Assembly: GCA_963698135.1 (NCBI GenBank) | Contig: CAVOPP010000010.1 | Span: forward strand, 1-64,000 | Direction: 5' to 3' | DNA length: 64,000 nucleotides | Source of the DNA: UBA349 sp963698135 | Lineage (GTDB): Archaea > Methanobacteriota > Methanobacteria > Methanobacteriales > Methanobacteriaceae | Part shown: positions 16,898-26,887 of the stretch, piece by piece | Layout of the letters: each line of letters starts with the position of its first letter | Numbering within the stretch: position 1 is the stretch's first letter | The notes under the pieces: model-generated | Databases searched by the model: none | Seen by the model: only the letters and a program-made list of their open reading frames with translations | Told to the model about the DNA's origin: nothing | Translations under genes and position numbers: made by a program

Positions 16898-17821
16898 ATG
16901 AATTATAACAAGGATACATTGATAAAAATAATTAAGTTGGGAAGACCTCAATTTACCTTTGGTATTTTAATGTATTTCTTAATTGGTACCCTATTTGCTC
17001 TTTTATTAAATGCACAATTTGTCTGGTCTAAATTTATTTGGGGATACCTCATCCTGTTCATGGCCAGTATGGCCACCCATTATTCCAATGATTATTTCGA
17101 TTTTGAAGTGGACCATTATGGTACCCGAACTCCCTTCTCTGGCGGGAGCATGATTCTAGTTGAAAATCCAGAGTTGAAAGAGCTATCAAAAAAATTGGCT
17201 TACCTTTTCATTGCTTTATCCCTAATACTTGCTGCCGGATTTACTATTGTTTTCGCATTTCCCCTTTCTTTCTTCCTTTTTGTATTGTTTGGAAATGCTT
17301 TAGTATGGTTTTATGCAGCCCCGCCTGTAAAATTATCTTATCGGGGATTGGGAGAATTTGCAAACACATTAAATGGATTCATAATGCCCGGGGCCGGATA
17401 TTTTGTAATGATGGGTACTATTGATCTCCCTTTTCTTATTTTCTCCATACCATTTCTTTTTTTACAATTTATGTTCACCATAGGGGTGGAAATCCCGGAT
17501 CTGGAAGGGGATAAATTAGGTGGTAAAATAACGTGGATTGTATCTAAAGGCCGTGAATTTGGTTTTAAATTAATTGGAATAGCAGTAGTCCTGGCCACTA
17601 TTTCATTCTTGATTATACCTCTCACCAATCTATTTCCGCCTATCATAGATTTTCGAATACTGGCCCTCATTTCACTGGTTCCCTTAAGCCTGGGGTTATG
17701 GGGGCTGTGGAAAAAACCAGTAGATAAAAAAACAGCTACTAAACTGGCCACACTTAATGTGGCGTCCCTTTTCGCCGTGTGGATACTGGTAAATTTTTAC
17801 TTCGCTTACATATTACAATAA
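16898..17821 (+). CDS. UbiA-family prenyltransferase
   Basis: The 307-residue membrane protein has about eight segments. Both UbiA Asp motifs are visible: NDYFDFEVD (about residues 63-71) and EIPDLEGDK (about 199-207). These bind Mg2+ and the prenyl diphosphate. The first motif with the following GTRTPFSGGS resembles MenA-like enzymes more than the lipid-core DGGGP synthase. It lies 178 bases after the geranylgeranyl reductase on the same strand. The acceptor is unknown; a quinone-like or other lipid carrier is possible, although hydrogenotrophic Methanobacteriales are not known to make menaquinone. Confidence 0.82.
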   Translation: MNYNKDTLIKIIKLGRPQFTFGILMYFLIGTLFALLLNAQFVWSKFIWGYLILFMASMATHYSNDYFDFEVDHYGTRTPFSGGSMILVENPELKELSKKLAYLFIALSLILAAGFTIVFAFPLSFFLFVLFGNALVWFYAAPPVKLSYRGLGEFANTLNGFIMPGAGYFVMMGTIDLPFLIFSIPFLFLQFMFTIGVEIPDLEGDKLGGKITWIVSKGREFGFKLIGIAVVLATISFLIIPLTNLFPPIIDFRILALISLVPLSLGLWGLWKKPVDKKTATKLATLNVASLFAVWILVNFYFAYILQ

Positions 17822-18056
17822 ATTATATAATCACCATAAATTACGCTATTCATTTTTTAAAGAAATTTTCATGGCTAAAACTCAATAAACATTTAATTTA
17901 GTAGTTAATTTAGTAAAATAGTAAAAATAAACAAAAATTGTTATATAAATAAATTCAATATTATTAAACTCAAATAGAATATGATTAAAAAAATCTAAAA
18001 TAAAATAAAAACTCAAAAGAGCAAAATAATCTAATAATATAAATAAATAAGAAAAG

Positions 18057-18072
18057 AAGGGTTTAAACCCTT
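18057..18072 (-). terminator. Palindromic terminator-like hairpin
   Basis: AAGGGTTTAAACCCTT is a perfect 16-base palindrome 12 bases beyond the stop at 18085. On the minus strand it is followed by T-rich sequence. Confidence 0.55.
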
Positions 18073-18084
18073 ATTTTACTTAAT

Positions 18085-18678
18085 TTAAAAGGGCATTGAT
18101 GCAAAGGTGCCTTTAACAGATCCATTTTTCCAGCTTCTTATGGTACCAAAACTATTCACATTACTGGTAGCATCGGCTTTTGACCATTTACCATTTACAT
18201 ACATTTCTGCCCATACATGACCAGAAACCTTGCCATTGTTAAACCTCACCGTGGCATATACGTATTTGGCTGGAATACCTGAAGCCCGGCTGAGGGCCAC
18301 CAGCAGGTGAGCATGATCTACACAATTCCCTGAACGTTTGGAAAGGGTATTAACCGCTCCGTAACGGGTATTGATGTAATAGGTGTACCTGGTGTTGTCC
18401 CGCACCCAGTTAAAAATCTTAACTGCTTTTTGCTGCTGGGAACTTGATCCTCTGGTAATTGATGATGCTTTTGATTTTATCTGAGTACTGGTTACCTGAC
18501 AATTTTTACTTGGACTTAAATAAGCGCTGCTGGTTGTAGCAGCGTCAACTGTAACGACATTCTGAACTGATGAGACTTCTGCTGCGTTAATCCCACCTAT
18601 ACTGACTAAAACTAAGCATGCGGCTAGCACGCTAACTAATATAAACTTAATTGAAATATAAACCGCCTCCAATTTCAT
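18085..18678 (-). CDS. Secreted transglutaminase-like pseudomurein peptidase paralogue
   Basis: The 197-residue protein has a signal peptide and a transglutaminase-like domain (about residues 55-197) closely similar to the C terminus of the protein at 12526. It has Cys in SGNCVDHAHLLVALSRAS, His in SGHVWAEMY and Asp in KADATSN. It lacks pseudomurein-binding repeats and the glycosidase part, so it is a stand-alone catalytic unit, probably cutting wall peptide cross-links. The ATG at 18678 has no ribosome binding site, whereas GGAGGCGGT at 18662-18670 lies inside the frame and is well spaced for an AUU start at 18657, as in the paralogue. I keep the ATG as the formal start. Confidence 0.83.
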   Translation of the reverse strand: MKLEAVYISIKFILVSVLAACLVLVSIGGINAAEVSSVQNVVTVDAATTSSAYLSPSKNCQVTSTQIKSKASSITRGSSSQQQKAVKIFNWVRDNTRYTYYINTRYGAVNTLSKRSGNCVDHAHLLVALSRASGIPAKYVYATVRFNNGKVSGHVWAEMYVNGKWSKADATSNVNSFGTIRSWKNGSVKGTFASMPF

Positions 18679-18702
18679 GAGGGCTGAAACAAAACCGGAA
18701 TC

Positions 18703-18718
18703 AAAGAAAATTTTCTTT
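18703..18718. promoter_or_regulatory. 16-bp palindrome between TATA box and start of the small peptidase gene
   Basis: AAAGAAAATTTTCTTT is a perfect palindrome next to TTTATAAA (18716-18723). It lies between that TATA box and the expected transcription start near 18694, a position where a bound repressor would block polymerase. Confidence 0.4.
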
Positions 18719-19440
18719 ATAAACCTTTTTGGGATTTAAACACTAGTCCCCATGATACTGCCTACATACCTCATCAATAGTATATAAATGTTGTGGTCCA
18801 AAATCAAAAAAAAGGAATGTATAATCCTTATTAAATGAAAATGGGCATTCTTAAAACCTTTCTACAGGGTTGAAAAAGGAGTTCATTTATCTGGCACTAA
18901 TATCCCTATTTAAACCCTTAATAGAACTTTATTCACTTATATAACTCTCTTTAAACCTTTTTTAATCTACTTAAAAACTAAGCCAGCTAAAACAAATATT
19001 CTTTAAGCTAGCTCTAATAACAGTAAATGGTTATCAGGGGCCTTATTTTAAATGATAGCCATTAGCAAATCATAAAAAAGTAACGGGTCATGGTGGCTGG
19101 CCATAACCAAGATAAGTAGCCATAAGTTCTTAAATTCTGTATGATTGACTTTAAACCATTTATTTTAACATTTTTTTATTTAATCTCCTACTGATATGGT
19201 GGGTATTTTAGAAAAAATAATGATAAATTGTAAAATGATAAATTAGTCAGAAAACTTATTTTTGCTTATTTATTAACAAACTTTATTTTAAAAGAAATCA
19301 AATAGAAGAAATTAATGCATTATGTAATTTTGAAAGTAATATTTAAATTAATAAATTTAAAAATTAGACAAATTTAAAAGAATTTCAACTACTAAATTTT
19401 ATAATCTATTCTTCCGTGATTTTAGGGATTTATGAATTTT

Positions 19441-19479
19441 TATCTTCCAAGTTAATCTTCCATTATATATCTTCCAAGT
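19441..19479 (+). promoter_or_regulatory. Direct repeats upstream of a TATA box
   Basis: TATCTTCCAAGT occurs at 19441-19452 and 19468-19479 (27-base period), immediately upstream of TTTTATAA near 19484. This looks like an activator or repressor site for the first glycan gene. Confidence 0.35.
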
Positions 19480-19517
19480 ATATTTTATAAACTATAATAG
19501 ACAATAACAGGGATATC

Positions 19518-21302
19518 ATGAGTTTTTCACTTAATAATATTTTTAATAAACTGGATAAAAGGTCTAAAGTGATATGTTCCTTCATATTGCTGGCTTTTGT
19601 CATTATTCTCACACTATATCTGGTTCGATTGCAGATTAAGGTAGGTGTAGTTTACTGGGATGTTTATCTTTATTTAAATAATGCCTTGATGTTTGCCGGT
19701 ATGGGAGAAGGCTATAAAATATTTCTACCTCCCTTAATACCATTTTTAACGTCAATTTTCTTCCGCCTATTCCAGGCCAATGATGCTTTTTTATATGCCA
19801 TAAATGGGATTATATTTGCCCTGGGAATAGTGGGGATGTACCTACTCTTAAAATTAAGATTTTCCCCTTTCAAAAGCTTGGGCGGGGCAGTGATCTTTTC
19901 TTCAATGACCATTATTCTTTCCTGGGCCGTTAGCGGTACCCTGGATGTTCCAGCCGTTTGTTTTTCCATCTGGTTCCTTTATCTGATTGTCTATGGTCTG
20001 GAAAAAGATAGCAAGGCCCTTTACCTGGCATTTCCTGTGGCTGCCCTGGCCTTTTTAACCCGTTACACTGCGGGGCTTATGCTATTACCGGTGTTGTTTA
20101 TATTTATAACTCACTACCTGGAAAAAGGAGTAGAAAAAGCACAAATAAAAAAGCTGTTACTGGGTATCGTACTGGGTCTTTTAATCATGGTTCCCTTCAT
20201 GGGATTTTTTTATACCAATCTGGGAACACCCTTCCCCTTTTTAGATCAATTGGGGGTAAGTGTGGAAAACCAGGTTTCCAGCCGGGACCCGGGACTAATG
20301 CCGGATAGGACTTATTATCTAAAAAACATTCCCAATTATATATCCAGTTATCCTCTGGACAAAGGTTATGGGGCCATGTTAAACCCAGTTAAAGGTCATG
20401 TAAATCCCATATCCTACATTATATTGATTTTAACGGGTATAGGCTTAATAGCTTCTGCTTCAAGTGTATTAAAAAACTATGTAAAAATTTTGATATCAAA
20501 TATCAAGACTCTTAAAGAAAAAATAGTTTCTAAGGATAGAAAAGATAGTTTAAAGTATTTTTCACCCATTTTAACGGCTATTCTGACTATTTTATTTATT
20601 TTAAGTCTCAATGGTAATTCCTACCTTACAAGTGAAGCTTTAATGTTGGCCCTGGTCTTTAGTATTTATTTATTCCTTAAAAAATATGAAATAAAAAATG
20701 TTGAAAATAAGTTTCTGAGTAATTCAATTCTGGATCTGACCATAATTATCTGGTTTTTCACCTATTTCATATCCCACAGTTTCCTTTCAGTAAAAGTGGA
20801 TAGGTATTTTGTGACCATGATTCCGGCCCTGGTTTATTTAATTGTTCTGGGATTATCCAGTACAGGTGATCTACTGGCCAGGCTGACTGGAAGGTTAAAT
20901 CGGAAAAATATCATTTCAGGCGGTCTGATTTTACTAATGGCTGTGTTGCTATTCGCTTCCTCCATTCACCCCTACCAGAACCACGTTCCCTACCCAATTT
21001 ACGGTTATCAAAAAGAAGGTGGTGAGTGGATGGCCAATTATGATCCGGAATATGCTGATAAGATAATTTACTCTAATAACTGGCCTGCCTTTAGCTGGTA
21101 TTTAAAGATGAATGTGAATAGGGGATTTCTACCAGATTTTAATAATAGTGATGAGTTCTCCCAGATGCTCAAAAACTCCAATGCCACTTATTATATAGGG
21201 ACTGATGCCAATTTCCTTCACTTAAAGGACTATGAAAGAATAGGAAATACTTCTGATGTGTTTTTCTTTAAAAAAATTAATAAAATTAATGAATCTACAT
21301 AA
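19518..21302 (+). CDS. GT39-like membrane glycosyltransferase
   Basis: The 594-residue polytopic protein has about 12 membrane segments. The first extracytoplasmic loop contains YWDVYLYLNNALMFAGMG, with the acidic residue placed as in GT39/ArnT-type lipid-phosphate-sugar-dependent transferases. A later VKVDRYF matches the conserved basic-Tyr motif before the last segments. It probably transfers a sugar from a dolichyl-phosphate donor outside the membrane. A clear paralogue follows at 21467 with the same motifs. GGGATATC precedes the ATG. Acceptor and sugar are unknown. Confidence 0.78.
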   Translation: MSFSLNNIFNKLDKRSKVICSFILLAFVIILTLYLVRLQIKVGVVYWDVYLYLNNALMFAGMGEGYKIFLPPLIPFLTSIFFRLFQANDAFLYAINGIIFALGIVGMYLLLKLRFSPFKSLGGAVIFSSMTIILSWAVSGTLDVPAVCFSIWFLYLIVYGLEKDSKALYLAFPVAALAFLTRYTAGLMLLPVLFIFITHYLEKGVEKAQIKKLLLGIVLGLLIMVPFMGFFYTNLGTPFPFLDQLGVSVENQVSSRDPGLMPDRTYYLKNIPNYISSYPLDKGYGAMLNPVKGHVNPISYIILILTGIGLIASASSVLKNYVKILISNIKTLKEKIVSKDRKDSLKYFSPILTAILTILFILSLNGNSYLTSEALMLALVFSIYLFLKKYEIKNVENKFLSNSILDLTIIIWFFTYFISHSFLSVKVDRYFVTMIPALVYLIVLGLSSTGDLLARLTGRLNRKNIISGGLILLMAVLLFASSIHPYQNHVPYPIYGYQKEGGEWMANYDPEYADKIIYSNNWPAFSWYLKMNVNRGFLPDFNNSDEFSQMLKNSNATYYIGTDANFLHLKDYERIGNTSDVFFFKKINKINEST

Positions 21303-21466
21303 AATAGCTTTGAATTTATCCAGGGGATTGCTTAGACCCAATTAATACTGGATCCAAAACTTGAAGAATATTTAAGGAATATTTCATTAAATAGAAAAGG
21401 ATTATTCATTACATAATATTCATTGATATACCATAGTGATTAAATAACAATTATTCAGGGATTTTA

Positions 21467-23194
21467 ATGGAAAAAATAAAAAATTGCTTGACCAATAATA
21501 AGCTTTCAGTAATTTTATTTGCCTTGCTGGCACTTATCATGGGTATTTTCACCTATTCTTTAGTGGCCATTCAGTCCCAAATCGGGGTTTACTACTGGGA
21601 CATATTTCTATATTTAAATAACGCCCTTAAAATGGCAGGAATGGGTGTGGGCGATACCCTATACTTATCCCCATTTTTACCATTTGTAACTTCCCTGTTT
21701 TTCAGAGCAGATCTGGTTTATGAATCCACATTATTTGCTATAAGTGGTGTTTTCTATTTTTTAGGAACCCTGGGCCTTTATCTTCTTTTAAAACTTCGAT
21801 TCAATGAATGGGAAAGCTTAGCCGGGGCATTATCCTACGCCACATTCACTGTAGTACTTATATGGGCAGTTTCTGGAGCTCTGGATGTTCCGGCCATCTC
21901 CATTTCTATATGGGCCTTATATCTCACCATGCTGGCTGTTAAAAAAGATTCCAGGTTCTTTTACCTGGCTTTTCCACTGGCCATGCTGGCCTTTTTAACC
22001 CGATACACCTCGGGCCTTATATTAATCCCCATGCTACTGGTTATTTACATGAACCATCCCTCCCGGCTTGATTTAAAGAAAGCTCTTAAAGGAATTGTTT
22101 TAGGGGCCGCCATATACTTGCCTTTCATGTGGTACTTCTACCGCCAGGTGGGAAATCTTTTCCCCTTCTTCCAGCAGTTTTCTGGTTCTGCTTCTGGAGC
22201 TGTGTCATCCTCTAATCCGGGATACAGTCTGGATACCTTATATTATCTCAAGCACATACCAGAATACATTTCCAGCCAGGCCATTCCCGGGTATCAAAAT
22301 ATGCTATGGCCTTCCTACAGCGACCCTACCCTTCTGGCCTATTTCATACTGGGATTGCTGGTGGTGGGGATTTTAATATACGTCTTTAAAATATTAAAAA
22401 AACTCTACACTGGATTTAAAGCTCCGCAGGTTTCTGAAAACAATTTAAAAAATAATTCTGACGTATTAACCACTTTTAAATCACTTTTCCAATCGCTATA
22501 CTTTAGATTAGCCGCAGTTATCATACTGGCCCTGCTTCTGGCCGGGACCTATTCCCAGGTTTCTTATGCTCTGAGTGAAATCCTTCTGGTGGCACTGGCA
22601 GTTTCCCTGTACTTGCTTCTCAAAAATCTGGATTTAAAATATCTGGACCTGGACATTCTTTTTTTAACCTGGTTTCTGGCATTTTTAATTATGCACAGTG
22701 CCCATCCAGTAAAGGTGGACCGTTATTTTATCACCATGGCCCCGCCCCTGGCCTATGGGGTGGCCCTGGGTATTAACCAGATATCTGGATTAATTAAATA
22801 CAAATTTAAGGGAATTAATGCTACATCTGCTTTGATTTCACTTTTACTGGTATTTTCCATTATATTTTCCACAGTAAGTTACATGGATTCCATACCAAAT
22901 TCGGATCCTCAGGTTAAATCAGAGCAGGCTGCCGCCGAATGGCTGATGAATTACGATCCCCAGTATATGGAAAAGGTAATAGCCGCCGACAGGGGTCCTG
23001 CATTTAGCTGGTATCTAAAAAAGTATGTATTTACACGTATCCCTTTAAAAGTAACACCTCAGGTATTTAAAGAGCTGATAACAGAAATTAATCCGGATTA
23101 TTACATCTATGTGCAATCAGATACTCCTCTTAATTTAGAAGGATATTCTGTCCTCAAAAATGTAGATGGTGTGTTAATTTATAAGAAAAATTAA
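21467..23194 (+). CDS. GT39-like membrane glycosyltransferase, paralogue
   Basis: The 575-residue polytopic protein is co-linear with its neighbour at 19518. It shares YYWDIFLYLNNALKMAGMG near residue 44, the loop ending FLTRYTSGLILIP, VKVDRYFITM, and a C-terminal soluble tail beginning AAAEWLMNYDPQY. The pair arose by tandem duplication and then diverged. Both probably act on lipid-linked sugars at the outer face of the membrane. The cluster downstream encodes nucleotide-sugar enzymes and a dolichyl-phosphate-sugar-synthase-like GT2 that could supply donors. Confidence 0.78.
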   Translation: MEKIKNCLTNNKLSVILFALLALIMGIFTYSLVAIQSQIGVYYWDIFLYLNNALKMAGMGVGDTLYLSPFLPFVTSLFFRADLVYESTLFAISGVFYFLGTLGLYLLLKLRFNEWESLAGALSYATFTVVLIWAVSGALDVPAISISIWALYLTMLAVKKDSRFFYLAFPLAMLAFLTRYTSGLILIPMLLVIYMNHPSRLDLKKALKGIVLGAAIYLPFMWYFYRQVGNLFPFFQQFSGSASGAVSSSNPGYSLDTLYYLKHIPEYISSQAIPGYQNMLWPSYSDPTLLAYFILGLLVVGILIYVFKILKKLYTGFKAPQVSENNLKNNSDVLTTFKSLFQSLYFRLAAVIILALLLAGTYSQVSYALSEILLVALAVSLYLLLKNLDLKYLDLDILFLTWFLAFLIMHSAHPVKVDRYFITMAPPLAYGVALGINQISGLIKYKFKGINATSALISLLLVFSIIFSTVSYMDSIPNSDPQVKSEQAAAEWLMNYDPQYMEKVIAADRGPAFSWYLKKYVFTRIPLKVTPQVFKELITEINPDYYIYVQSDTPLNLEGYSVLKNVDGVLIYKKN

Positions 23195-23565
23195 TCTTTT
23201 TTGATTCAGAATATATTTCATTTATTTTAATATTTTTTTTTCAAATAATAGATTAATAATTCAAGTAGCGTGGATAAATTTTAAAAAATGGGGAACGAGA
23301 AGAATAATCATTAAAATATAAAAGAAATAAATCAAATTAAAAATAATATAAGTAAAAAAATCTTAAATTTAATATATAAATTAAATAGATGTTTATAAAA
23401 CTTTTAAGTTATATTAATTAGAAATTAGAACAAATTGTATTTTATGGATGTATTTTAGATATAGGTGTATTTTAGAATTGATAGGGCATATGTCCTGTCT
23501 ATAAATTTTATAAGATTAAATTATTAATTTAATTTTAGTCATTTTGAAAGTTAGGAGATTAATTT
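23195..23565. other. Intergenic region (371 bases)
   Basis: AT-rich with no gene seen. TGTATTTTAGA occurs twice, at 23449-23459 and 23466-23476. AGGAGATT at the end is the ribosome binding site of the next gene. Confidence 0.5.
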
Positions 23566-24510
23566 ATGGAAACTAAGAGAATTTTAGTGACTGGTGGATC
23601 TGGTTTTATAGGTACCAATCTGGTAAATGATTTGCGCAGCAGAGGCCACGAAGTGCTGGCCCTGGATCTTTTACATCACGAAATAGACGATTATGTGCGG
23701 GCAGATGTTAAAAATTACCGGCAAATAGAACGGGTATTTGATAATAACGATAAATTTGACTATGTATACCACCTGGCTGCAGAATACGGTCGATGGAATG
23801 GTGAGGATTACTATGAAAATCTCTGGGAAACTAATGTCATAGGCACCAAGCACATGATCCGTCTCCAGGAAAAATTAGGATTCAGAATGATCTTCTTCTC
23901 CTCAGCAGAAGTTTACGGTGACTACAATGGGATTATGAGTGAAGATGTCATGATTGACAAGCCTATCTCCGCCACATATCAAATGAATGATTATGCCATT
24001 ACCAAATGGGCCGGGGAATTAATGTGCATGAACTCGGCCACTATGCACGGGACGGAAACTGTTCGGGTAAGGCCTGTAAACTGTTACGGACCACACGAGG
24101 CATATTCCAAATATAAAGGATTTATCCCTATCTTTATTTACCATGCCTTACACAACAAACCCTACGATGTTTACATGGGTCACAAAAGGATTATTGACTA
24201 TGTAGAAGACACCGCCCGGACCTTTGCCAATATTGTGGACAATTTCATCCCAGGAGAGGCCTACAATGTAGGAAGTAAACAGGAATGGGAACACGAAATA
24301 AAAGAATACTCAGACATGGTACTGGATGCAGTGGGAATTGATGATTCCCTGGTAACTTATCATGAAGAAGAAGCATTCACCACCAAAGTAAAAACCATGG
24401 ACTTCTCTAAGGCTGTAAAGGACTTAAAACACAACCCACAAGTTTCACCTCAGGAAGGGATAAAAAAGACGGTGGAATGGATGAAATGGTACTACCGCAT
24501 TGAGGATTAA
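23566..24510 (+). CDS. NAD-dependent sugar epimerase/dehydratase (extended SDR)
   Basis: The 314-residue protein has the Rossmann motif TGGSGFIGTNLV at residue 8, the SS-EVYGD stretch (FFSSAEVYGD) and the catalytic YxxxK as YAITK near residue 144. It belongs to the extended SDR family acting on nucleotide sugars. The specificity (4-epimerase, 4,6-dehydratase or other) cannot be read from the sequence. It sits at the head of a run of glycan genes on the plus strand. AGGAGATT precedes the ATG. Confidence 0.83.
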   Translation: METKRILVTGGSGFIGTNLVNDLRSRGHEVLALDLLHHEIDDYVRADVKNYRQIERVFDNNDKFDYVYHLAAEYGRWNGEDYYENLWETNVIGTKHMIRLQEKLGFRMIFFSSAEVYGDYNGIMSEDVMIDKPISATYQMNDYAITKWAGELMCMNSATMHGTETVRVRPVNCYGPHEAYSKYKGFIPIFIYHALHNKPYDVYMGHKRIIDYVEDTARTFANIVDNFIPGEAYNVGSKQEWEHEIKEYSDMVLDAVGIDDSLVTYHEEEAFTTKVKTMDFSKAVKDLKHNPQVSPQEGIKKTVEWMKWYYRIED

Positions 24511-24599
24511 TTAATCTGGGAAAACCATTTTGATTATTTTATTTAGATTAATATCGTATATGGATTATATTTAGAAATAGAAAATAAGGAAACAATATC

Positions 24600-25481
24600 A
24601 TGAGTAAAATAGCAGCCATATTACCTGCTTTCAATGAAGAGGTGGCCATCGGAAGCATTATTCTCCGATGTAAACAGCAGGTGGATCAGGTTATCGTTAT
24701 AGATGACGGAAGTACAGATAACACATCTCACGTGGCGGAGCTGGCCGGGGCCGAAGTCATCCGACATCACAAAAACATGGGTAAAGGAGCCGCTTTAAAA
24801 TCTGGTTTTGAAGCTGCCCGGGATTATGATGTGGTGGTTACCATTGATTCTGATGCCCAGCACAACCCCGATGAAATACCGCTTCTGGTGGCCCCCATAC
24901 TGGCGGGAAAAGCAGATGTGGTAAATGGAAGCCGTTACATAACAGGTACTGATGAGAACACTCCGGCTTACCGTAGGGTAGGTCAAAAAGTGCTGGATAA
25001 GGCCACCAATATCTCCAGTGGTCTGGATATAACTGACACCCAGAGTGGGTACCGTGCATTTTCTGCTGAAAGCCTCACTCATTTCCGTTTTGAAGAAAAA
25101 GGATTTGGAGTGGAAAGTGAAATGCTGGTGGATGCTGCTAATGCCGGATTGAAAGTGGTAGAAGTGGAGATTGGAGTTAGATACGACGTGGATGGATCCA
25201 CTAAAAATCCTATAAGTCACGGGGTTCGTGTTTTACTAAAAATTATTCAGGACATGGAATTAAACAGGCCCTTGTATTATTTCACCGTTCCTGGTTTGAT
25301 AATAGTCCTTATAGGGGCTTCCCTGAGTATTTTATTCTTGCGGGATTATGTACTGGGAATAAGTATCAGTATGGGCCCTACCATGGTGGCAGTTATGCTT
25401 ACTTTATTTGGAACATTCATGATGTTTACCGGGATTATACTGGATTCTATGGGTCGTATGTTGCGCCAGAACCGTTATTAA
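24600..25481 (+). CDS. GT2 glycosyltransferase, dolichyl-phosphate-sugar synthase-like
   Basis: The 293-residue protein starts with a GT-A fold (AILPAFNEEVAIG, VIDDGSTDNTS) and carries the DxD-type motif as IDSDAQHNP around residues 82-90. Two membrane segments end the protein (about residues 222-243 and 255-280). This layout fits enzymes that load a sugar from a nucleotide donor onto a polyprenyl phosphate. Such a product is what the two GT39-like enzymes upstream would consume, so a functional link is likely but inferred. Confidence 0.85.
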   Translation: MSKIAAILPAFNEEVAIGSIILRCKQQVDQVIVIDDGSTDNTSHVAELAGAEVIRHHKNMGKGAALKSGFEAARDYDVVVTIDSDAQHNPDEIPLLVAPILAGKADVVNGSRYITGTDENTPAYRRVGQKVLDKATNISSGLDITDTQSGYRAFSAESLTHFRFEEKGFGVESEMLVDAANAGLKVVEVEIGVRYDVDGSTKNPISHGVRVLLKIIQDMELNRPLYYFTVPGLIIVLIGASLSILFLRDYVLGISISMGPTMVAVMLTLFGTFMMFTGIILDSMGRMLRQNRY

Positions 25482-25758
25482 TCCCTTTTTATTATTTTAT
25501 TTAAAAATATAAACACTTTAAAATATTCAAAATACTAATTTTAAAATTAATAGATTTTTAAATAATAGAATTCTTATAAATTATATAAACCATATAAACA
25601 AATTGAATGTGATTAAGAGCAATTAAATAATTGATAGCTCATAATACTATAAAATACAAATTTAAACTTAAAACATTTTAATTATTTACGTAAATTATAT
25701 TTATAAATAATCACGTATGGAAAATTAATTAAAAAATTATTCACAATGAGGTTTTCAA

Positions 25759-26754
25759 ATGGATCAATTTAAGGAATATCAGGATAAAACTGTGCTGGTA
25801 ACTGGTGGAGCAGGTTGTGTAGGAAGTAATCTTTCCCGGAGATTAGGGGAACTGGGTGCAGGTAAAGTAATTATACTGGACAATCTCTCTTCGGCCTATG
25901 AATGGAACATTCCTCAGCAAGACAACATTGAATTTATTAAAGGAGATATTTTAGACGATGCAGTCTTAAAAAGGGTTTTTAAAGAAAATCCAGACTATGT
26001 TTTCCACCTGGCGGCCCATTTCGCCAACCAGAATAGTGTGGACAACCCTGAAAAGGATTTAATGGTAAATGGTATTGGTATTTTAAAAGTCTTACAATAT
26101 GCCCAGCTGGTGGGTGTGGAAAGATTTGTATATTCCTCTTCTGGATGTGGAGTGTATGGTTTAGACTCTAAAATGCCCTTTGAAGAACACGACATTTCTA
26201 TTTCCCTGCACACCCCGTATCAAGTGACCAAATTGCTGGGAGAATTATATACCAATTACTTCCACAACCTCTATGATCTGCCTATTGTAAATGCCCGTTT
26301 TTTCAATGTATTTGGCCCAGGGGAAGTTCCAGGAAAGTACCGGAACGTTATTCCTAACTTCTTTTACTGGTCCATGACTGGTCAGGCTTTACCTATTACT
26401 GGGGACGGGTCAGAGACCAGGGACTGGACCTTTGTGGAAGATATAGTTAATGGACTCCTGGCCATGGGTATACGGGAGGAAGCTATTGGAGAAGCCATAA
26501 ATCTGGGGTCGGGAAAGGACAACCGGGTTATTGACATGGCTCACTGGGTAAACGAACTCACCGGGAATGAAGAAGGAGTGGCCTATGCCGCCCGGAGAAA
26601 CTGGGATGCTAAAACTCAACTTTTGTCGTCCATCGACAAAGCTGAAAGTATTCTCGATTACAAACCTACAGTGTCCTTTGAAGAAGGTTTGAAACGGACT
26701 CACCAGTGGTTCTCAGATAACTGGGAAAATATAGAAAATAGCGCCGAGTTTTAA
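25759..26754 (+). CDS. NAD-dependent nucleotide-sugar epimerase (extended SDR)
   Basis: The 331-residue protein has the motif TGGAGCVGSNL near residue 12, HLAAHFANQNSVDNP, and YQVTK as the catalytic YxxxK near residue 154. RDWTFVEDIVNG is typical of UDP-glucose 4-epimerase-like enzymes. The unusual CVG in the Rossmann loop replaces the common FIG. GAGGTTTT precedes the ATG. Its exact sugar is unknown. Confidence 0.83.
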   Translation: MDQFKEYQDKTVLVTGGAGCVGSNLSRRLGELGAGKVIILDNLSSAYEWNIPQQDNIEFIKGDILDDAVLKRVFKENPDYVFHLAAHFANQNSVDNPEKDLMVNGIGILKVLQYAQLVGVERFVYSSSGCGVYGLDSKMPFEEHDISISLHTPYQVTKLLGELYTNYFHNLYDLPIVNARFFNVFGPGEVPGKYRNVIPNFFYWSMTGQALPITGDGSETRDWTFVEDIVNGLLAMGIREEAIGEAINLGSGKDNRVIDMAHWVNELTGNEEGVAYAARRNWDAKTQLLSSIDKAESILDYKPTVSFEEGLKRTHQWFSDNWENIENSAEF

Positions 26755-26887
26755 TCTAAAACTCAATTTCTTTATTTATTTTAAATCATAATTATAAAAC
26801 TAATAATAAAATTAGCAATTAATATCCCCTAATTCACATAATTATTATTAAATTCAAAAATTCAATCAATTTTATAAGGTAATTTAA

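Larger units (their letters stand above)
18679..19517. other. Intergenic region (839 bases)
   Basis: Divergent AT-rich spacer with no convincing gene. It holds a palindrome and TATA box near 18703-18723 for the minus-strand gene. Two copies of TATCTTCCAAGT and a TATA box at 19441-19490 lie before the plus-strand gene. Confidence 0.55.
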
